NCBI RefSeq assembly: GCF_021535135.1
Contig: NZ_CP091036.1
Coordinates: forward strand, 2,108,001 to 2,172,000
Length of the DNA: 64,000 nucleotides
Direction: 5' to 3'
From: Antarcticibacterium sp. 1MA-6-2
GTDB lineage: Bacteria; Bacteroidota; Bacteroidia; Flavobacteriales; Flavobacteriaceae
This document shows, piece by piece, positions 58,444-64,000 of this stretch. The position numbers and the translations under genes were made by a program. Position 1 is the stretch's first letter; each line of letters starts with the position of its first letter. A model generated the notes under the pieces. The model was not told where the DNA came from, did not search any database, and saw only the letters and a list, made by a program, of their open reading frames with translations.

Positions 58444-59421
58444 CCGCCAATTTTGATCATGCTCCGGTTCTTCAATTGAGTGGCATCTGCGCCTTTATAA
58501 GATTTAGAAAACTGACCGCCCATCACGGCATGCTTCCGAAGAACTGAAAGTCTTATCAAAGGTTCTATGTTTTCTCCTTTCCGTAAAGTTCCCAGCAGAT
58601 CCATTTCCTCACTTCCAAAGAGGCAATTCTTCATCTTTCCATCAGCAGTTAAACGCATCCTGTTGCAATCGCCGCAAAAATGTTCGCTCATCGTTGTTAT
58701 AAAAGCGAAAGTTCCTTCGTGCCCTATAGCTTTGTATTTTTTAGCGGTATCGTGTGGCGCATCTTTTAATTTTACCATATCGTATTCCGCCTCCACTAAT
58801 TTCAGCATCTGCCCTGCAGTCACTACTTTCTTACTGTTCCAGTGGTTTCCTTCAAAAGGCATAAATTCGATCATCCTCACGTGCAGCGGTAAATGCCTGG
58901 TGATCTCCACAAAATCCAGGATCTCCTTTTCAATAATTCCTTCTATTGCAACGGCATTGATTTTTACTCTAAAACCTTCTTTTAAGAGCAGCAATATATT
59001 ATCCCAAACCTGCTGAAACTGGTCCCTTTTTGTAACTTTTTTGAAAGTTTCGGCATCAAGAGTGTCAAGGCTAATATTCAGGGAGCGTACTCCCGCCGCT
59101 TTTAAATGATCAATATATTTGTGGGCGAGCACTGCATTTGTGGTCAGGCTGATCTCTACAGGTAATTTCGACAACCGTCTTAGGATCTCCGGAAATTCCT
59201 TCCGCACCATTGGCTCCCCGCTAAGTCAACCTGAGTTTATTCACCCCCAGGCTCACAAAAGTCGTGGCTATCTGCTCAATTTCGTCTACCTGCATAAGGT
59301 GTTTATTTGGCAAACACTGAATATTTTCATCAGGCATACAGTACTGGCAGCGGAAGTTGCAGCTATCAGTTAATGAAATTCTTAGATAACTGTGAATTCT
59401 GGAGTGGGTATCTGTAAGCAT
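58440..59421 (-). CDS. moaA: GTP 3',8-cyclase MoaA (one RCCGGY scar)
   Basis: Radical-SAM enzyme of the first cofactor step. The SAM cluster is '[15 protein letters not shown]' (CxxxCxxC), then '[19 protein letters not shown]' after repair, 'LNISLDTLD', and the second cluster region '[20 protein letters not shown]' with a later Cys in 'NCLFGSE'. GCTAAGT at 59220-59226 (coding ACTTAGC) stands for ACCGGC (Thr-Gly-Gly). ~326 aa. The C-terminal GG is present. Confidence 0.94.
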
Positions 59422-59466
59422 TGAGTCATTTTTAAATTACCTCAGAAAACGGTATAATTCCGTTGA

Positions 59467-59751
59467 CTAAGGATTTCTGCTAACATCAACAATAGGCTTT
59501 TTAGTGGGACCCTTTTTTAATGGTTCAGGTAAATACTTCAGGATCCAGATTGCGAAAATTGCCATGATAGCTGAACCTATAAATGTAGTCAAAGCAAAGT
59601 AGAAATTCTCTTCCAGAGCATTATTTAACGCCCCAAACAATAACCAAATTTGCATACTGATTAAAAGTATTTGCAGCAATATAATTCCTGTGAGGATTGT
59701 ATTGGTTTTATTTGGATGCGCTTCGTTTTGGGATCTTCTAAAATTACTCAT
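59467..59751 (-). CDS. Small two-helix membrane protein (94 aa)
   Basis: Polar start, then helices ~18-42 ('TILTGIILLQILLISMQIWL') and ~52-72 ('FYFALTTFIGSAIMAIFAIW'), and a basic/Pro tail. It follows the Rieske gene by 2 bases and precedes moaA. I cannot name the family with certainty; similar small membrane proteins accompany this operon type. Confidence 0.7.
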   Translation of the reverse strand: MSNFRRSQNEAHPNKTNTILTGIILLQILLISMQIWLLFGALNNALEENFYFALTTFIGSAIMAIFAIWILKYLPEPLKKGPTKKPIVDVSRNP

Positions 59752-59753
59752 CT

Positions 59754-60268
59754 TTAAGCATTTTGAGGTTCTTCTTCTTTAACGTATACTTTCCCATCTC
59801 TTACAACCACTTCCAGTTGAGGCAATGGCCGTGGTGGTGGGCCCTGTAGCACTTCCCCGGTGTCTGCGCTGAACCATCCGTTATGACAGGGACACTCGAT
59901 CTTATTTTCTTCCCGGCTGTATCTCACTGCACAGGTAAGATGGGTACATTTTTGTTCAAAAGCGCGCCATTGATCTTCTTCCAGATGTATGAGGATATAT
60001 GGTATATGCTTATCCCCCTGAATTTCAAACTGGAACATTTCTCCAACAGGAACCTCATCTTCATTTACTACAAAGTGTTCCCCTTCCAATGGTTTGGACG
60101 GAAAAGCCATTGCACGTATTACAATAAACCCGTTACTAATTGCAAATGCACCAGACAGCAGTCCCAGGAATTTCGCAAATTCCCTGCGGCTTAATGGGTA
60201 GCCCTTTTACTTTCTATGGGAAAATCTTCTTTCCAGTTAGGTTCTCTTTCTGAATTTTCTCGTGCCAT
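59754..60268 (-). CDS. Rieske [2Fe-2S] protein with N-terminal anchor (one-base deletion)
   Basis: A ~170-aa Rieske protein. Repaired N-terminus: 'MARENSEREPNWKEDFPIES', then 'LSRREFAKFLGLLSGAFAIS' (twin-Arg-like RR plus a hydrophobic anchor). The cluster ligands are in 'EQKCTHLTCAVRYSRE' (Cys-x-His) and 'IECPCHNGWFSADTG' (Cys-x-x-His form). The frame breaks at a run of four T (60205-60208; five expected). The export anchor suggests an electron carrier at the membrane for the reductase. Confidence 0.85.
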
Positions 60269-60281
60269 ATGAGTGAAAAAA

Positions 60282-60852
60282 TTATGGGATGATTAAGGAA
60301 TGAGTTCCTTTAGGCATCATAATATTGACTTTGGTATTAACTTCCTGCTGCCCAAAAAAGAATGAGTTTACTAAGCTCGCTATCCGGCCGCATTCTTTCA
60401 ATTTCTGCTCTTGTTCCATAGAAAAGGGCCTGGCTTGGACATACAGTTGCACACATTGGTTTTTTTCCTGCACTTGTCCTGTCATAGCACAAATTACACT
60501 TCATCATTAATTCAGCTTCTTCCATTTTTTTCGGAACGCCGAAAGGACAGGCCAGAACGCAATTGGAACACCCAATACATCTTGAAGTATTTGCAGAATG
60601 TACCACCCCAAATTCATCCTGATATATCGCATCTGCCGGACATACATTAGCACAGGTTGGATCTTCGCAGTGCATACACACCTGCACGGTGGTTTGTGGA
60701 CTTTTTTGTCTATCCACATAATTCACGTGTATCATACTTTCCTGCCCGTTCGTTTCGCATTCAGCACAGGCCATTTCACAGGCGTGACAACCTATACAAC
60801 GTTGCATGTCTACGAAAAAAGCCATTTCCTGATCATAATTTGTTTCCGGCAT
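60282..60852 (-). CDS. 4Fe-4S ferredoxin-type electron-transfer subunit (one RCCGGY scar)
   Basis: NrfC/DmsB-like protein with four clusters: '[15 protein letters not shown]', '[14 protein letters not shown]', '[16 protein letters not shown]' and '[21 protein letters not shown]'. Near the C-terminus the frame breaks at ACTAAGC (plus 60370-60376; coding GCTTAGT). GCCGGT gives '[20 protein letters not shown]', the usual end of this family, with a stop at 60282. ~190 aa. It carries electrons between the catalytic subunit and membrane partners. Confidence 0.88.
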
Positions 60853-60896
60853 AATTTGATATTTAAAGGTTAGTAATTGTCTGTTTCAGTTTAAGA

Positions 60897-60930
60897 TTCA
60901 AGGTTCAAGGTTCAAGGTTCAAGGTTCAAA
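60897..60930. repeat. Short tandem heptamer TTCAAGG (four units plus partial)
   Basis: Four full TTCAAGG units (60897-60924) and a partial one. It is the reverse-complement permutation of the array at 2646-2694. It sits in a 167-bp gap between two genes of one operon; the rest of the gap (to 61019) is pyrimidine-rich with TCTATTTTCTATA-like repeats and has no gene. Confidence 0.85.
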
Positions 60931-61019
60931 TTCCTTGTCTTCTGGTTTTTGTCTCTTCTCTTTATTCTATTTTCTATATTCTCAATTTCTAATGTCCTCT
61001 ATCCACTGTCCACTCTAAA

Positions 61020-63241
61020 CTACAATGAACTTTGATAAGCAGTATCCGTGCGATGCTGAGATCCTTTTCTTCCTGTTTTTTCCAACTGGCAGGCACAGAC
61101 TTTGAATTCAGGAATTTTCGAAATTGGATCTAAATTATCAATTGTCAACTGGTTGGCTGAATGTTTCCCTCCCCAATGATAAGGTATGAAAACGGTGTCT
61201 TCGCGTATAGTCTCTACCACGTGTGCAGGAAATTCTGCCACTCCTCTTCTGGTTTTCACCCTAATCAAATCATGATTTTCTATTCCATACTGGAATGCCA
61301 GCCTGGGATGTATTTCCAGCAATGGTTCCGGATATTGATCCAGTAACTTTCCAATTCTACGAGTTGATGTTCCGCTCAAATATTGCGATACTACCCTTCC
61401 TGTGGTTAATACAACCGGATACTCTTTATTGGGCATTTCAGAAGCTGGACGGTACCTCACAGGATTAAAATGTGCTTTCCTATCGGGAGTCTCAAATTTT
61501 TTATCTTCCCATAATCTTGGCGTCCCCGGGTGATCTAAAGTCTTGCACGGCCAAAAGATTCCCATATTATCAACTACTTTTTTGTAAGTAATGCCATAGT
61601 AATCGGCTGTTCCTCCTTTTGAGGCCACTCTTAATTCATTGAAAATATCTTCGCTTGTAGCAAAATTGAATTTATCTTTTTCGCCGAGCTAAGTCGGCCA
61701 GTTCCATCAAGATCTGTCCATCCCTTCGTGTATTTCCAGGCGGGGTTATTGCCTGGTTTATTTTTACCACTCTTCCTTCCGCAGTGGTTACTGTTCCCTC
61801 TTCTTCTTCGTGAAGAGAACCTGCCATTACAACATCCGCATAACGGGCAGTTTCACTAAGAAAGGTATCAATACATATATAATATTCAAGCTTTTCCAGG
61901 GCTTCCCGCACAAAATTGTTGTTCGGAAGGGAAACCAGCGGATTGAAACATATGGAAATCATCCCTTTGATTTCCCCACGGTGAATTGCTTCTATTTGTT
62001 CATAGGCAGATAAACCTTTTCCAGGCATATCTTTTTCGTCGATGCCCCATACTTCTGAAATATATTTACGATGTTCGGGATTGGTAATATCACGGTTACC
62101 CGGTAATTGATCACATTTGTGACCGTGCTCCCTGCCTCCCTGGCCATTTCCCTGGTAGAGTAATAGTACCGTAACCACAATAAGGTCTTCCCAGTCGGCC
62201 GGATGCTAAAACTATGTTGATACAGCTTAGTACATTTTCTACTCCCTTCGTGTGGTGTTCTATACCGCGGGCATGAAGTAAAAAACTTGTATTTGCTTTA
62301 CCCCACATTTCCGCAGCCTGATAAATGAGATCTTTTGAAATTCCGGTATGTTCTTCAGCCCAATCTAAGTCGTAATCTTTAACGGCATCTATTGTTTCCT
62401 GGAATCCGGAAGTATAATTATCGATAAAATCATGGTCCAGCCAGTCATTATCGACCATTATCTTAAGAATTGCCCCAAATAGTGCAGAATCTCCTCCCGG
62501 TCTTATGGGTAAATGAAGATCGGCAGTTCGTGCCAGTGGGATCACGCGGGGATCTACAACTATTAATTTCGCACCATTATCCCTCGCCTGCCAGATATAA
62601 TGGGTAAGGGTAGGAAAAGTTTCACTTATGTTTGCTCCTGCAACCAATATAACTTCAGCATGTTTAAGATCAGCCCAGCTATTTGATGTTCTGTCCAGTC
62701 CAAAGGCTTTTTTGTTCCCTCCCCCGGCACTTACCATGCAAAGTCTTCCGTTATAATCAAGATTTGCGGTTTTTAAAGCTACACGGGCAAACTTTCCAAT
62801 CATATAACTTTTTTCATTTGTAAGTGAAACTCCGGACAGCATAGCAAAGGAATCCTTTCCATAGGTTTCCTGAATTCTTTTAATCTCACTTACAGTTCTG
62901 CTCATCGCATGTTCCCAGGTCACCGGGTTAAAACCTTTTCCTTCCACCCGCTCAATAGGATCCATTAACCTATCGGGATGATTGTTCTGCATATATCGCA
63001 TTACTCCCTTAGGACAAAGACGGCCTTCATTAAAAGGGAATTCCATCCAGGGTTCAAAACCTGTAATCTTATTATCTTTTACTTTTAATTGTATGCCACA
63101 TTGCATTCCGCAGTAACAGCAATGTGTTTTCACCATCTTATCGGGTTCCTTGTTTCCCTGGAATCCTGTTTGTGGGGCATAGGCTTTATGAGGCCCAAAA
63201 TCTTCTATTATTTTATCGACTGAAACCGGAAGTTTTGCCAT
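61020..63241 (-). CDS. Molybdopterin oxidoreductase, NarB/NasA-type nitrate reductase-like (two RCCGGY scars)
   Basis: A ~740-aa bis-MGD enzyme. N-terminal 4Fe-4S ligands in '[17 protein letters not shown]' and the fourth Cys in '[13 protein letters not shown]'; the Mo-coordinating Cys is probably in '[12 protein letters not shown]'; '[20 protein letters not shown]', '[20 protein letters not shown]' and '[12 protein letters not shown]' are family blocks. Breaks: GTAGAGT (62155-62161; coding ACTCTAC for ACCGGT, giving '[18 protein letters not shown]') and GCTAAGT (61688-61694; coding ACTTAGC for ACCGGC, giving '[14 protein letters not shown]'). Closest to assimilatory nitrate reductase; nitrate as substrate is an inference, no nitrite reductase or nitrate porter is in the window. 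Confidence 0.88.
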
Positions 63242-63259
63242 TATTATTTCTTTCTGTTT

Positions 63260-64000
63260 TTAGCCGAAGAATTTTCCGGCTTCTTTTCTTGCATTTAAGT
63301 GTGCTACAGCCAACGCTGAACGTTTTCCCTCTGGACTTAAGTCTAAATGATTAGACCCATTTTTTTTATCGTAATTAAACCCCAGATCCTTAGTTACATC
63401 TTTGAGATCATTTATGTGAGTTTGCGTTGCAAATTCTTCGTGAGTGTGAGGACATACCGCCATTCCCCTGCGCTTACCTTCCGTTTTGTAAAGATTTGCT
63501 CCCAACTGAGCCAGACGCTGATAAATATGGAAAAACTTTCCAAAGGGCAACCAAACCAGGAACAGAATCACAGTTATAGCATGAGTTACAGCCATAAACT
63601 GGTAGGTTTTTCCGCCTAAAAAGGTATAGTCATAGGTAATCCCTAATCCGGTAACTGAAATTGCTATTAAAAGTATTAAAGGAAGCCAGTCATTTTCAAA
63701 AGTTTGAGTTGCTATTAAACCTCCGTCTGTAAACCTTCTTTTCATCATTATAATTGCTCCAATTGTTACCAGTACTGAACACCAAACAAGCCCATGAAAA
63801 GCAATAAAAGCAAGTGGTGATCCCAGGCTGAACGACCCGGCCTCAAATCCAAATAACAAAGCGTAATAAGTCGTATCGTCTCCAGGTTTCAGAATAAAAT
63901 GAATCCATCCAAAGGTTAGAGGAATTGTAATTGCAAATGCGATTAAACATCCTGTTGCGAGCATAAAATGACCGAACCATCTCGTCTTACTTCTATGGGC
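63260..64000 (-). CDS. NarI/HdrE-like membrane subunit (partial, cut by window edge)
   Basis: The gene continues beyond 64000. Helices run through most of the visible ~240 residues; 'TRWFGHFMLATGC' near the edge, 'LAFIAFHGLVWCSVLVTIGA' and 'VTHAITVILFLVWLPFGKFF' followed by 'HIYQRL' give histidines in the pattern of NarI-type haem-b subunits. The C-terminal ~80 residues are soluble and include 'VCPHTHEEFATQTHINDL'. It is 18 bases before the catalytic subunit. It probably passes quinol electrons to the reductase. Confidence 0.72.
   Translation of the reverse strand, partial: AHRSKTRWFGHFMLATGCLIAFAITIPLTFGWIHFILKPGDDTTYYALLFGFEAGSFSLGSPLAFIAFHGLVWCSVLVTIGAIIMMKRRFTDGGLIATQTFENDWLPLILLIAISVTGLGITYDYTFLGGKTYQFMAVTHAITVILFLVWLPFGKFFHIYQRLAQLGANLYKTEGKRRGMAVCPHTHEEFATQTHINDLKDVTKDLGFNYDKKNGSNHLDLSPEGKRSALAVAHLNARKEAGKFFG

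Noticed and set aside
668..63241. Widespread pseudogene formation
   Set aside because: Breaks hit essential genes, remaining sequence is fully conserved, and one substitution rule explains most of them.

Overview
This window looks like a chromosome segment of a marine-type Flavobacteriaceae (Bacteroidota), resembling the Gramella/Salegentibacter group. Supporting signs are low GC, a SusC/SusD pair, a type IX secretion C-terminal domain, TAnnTTTG promoter boxes, a short 287-aa primary sigma factor, 2TM proteins, a MoaC-MoaB fusion and heptameric intergenic repeats. No rRNA, tRNA, CRISPR array or prophage was seen.

Layout. 0-4 kb: bifunctional nuclease, a NupC-type nucleoside transporter, heptamer repeat arrays and an IS3-family element with a 3-bp target duplication. 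4-14.7 kb: a large membrane/coiled-coil protein, thyA, ergothioneine genes (egtB, egtD, a DUF427 gene, and a class V aminotransferase facing them), a 2TM protein with folA and a fructosamine-kinase-like gene, then fabD. 14.8-25 kb: a DegT aminotransferase, waaA/kdtA, three tandem acidic mini-lipoproteins, an S24 repressor with its own operators, rpoD, a reductase/carotenoid-desaturase-like/BLUF group, rpe and ypdA. 25-29.6 kb: sugar porter, HAD phosphatase, PfkB kinase and a DJ-1 family protein. 29.7-33.7 kb: one ~1,330-aa secreted MBG-repeat protein. 34-39 kb: SelO, small unknown genes and an IS110 element. 39-47.6 kb: a mannan-type utilisation locus (ROK kinase, GH125, SusD, SusC, surface lipoprotein) with two copies of a LacI-like operator. 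47.8-55.4 kb: kinase/sigma-54 regulator, glutamate dehydrogenase, a Rnk-like factor, a Crp/Fnr regulator, a universal stress protein and a cupin. 55.5-64 kb: one minus-strand operon for a molybdenum nitrate-reductase-like enzyme (NarI-like subunit, catalytic subunit, 4Fe-4S protein, Rieske protein) followed by moaA, moeA, a 43-aa membrane peptide, mobA and moaCB.

The most unusual feature is not a gene. About twenty otherwise intact genes, including essential ones, are interrupted, and in about 23 places the break is the same event: where the conserved protein calls for RCCGGY, the sequence reads RCTTAGY, RCTAGGY, RCTTAGGY, RCTTAAGY or a close variant. By eye I found no intact RCCGGY anywhere in the window, although CCGG in other contexts occurs well over a hundred times. 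The simplest reading is a modified RCCGGY motif (a Cfr10I/BsrFI-type methylation) misread during sequencing, so these genes are probably whole in the cell. A separate set of six homopolymer-length errors breaks other genes.
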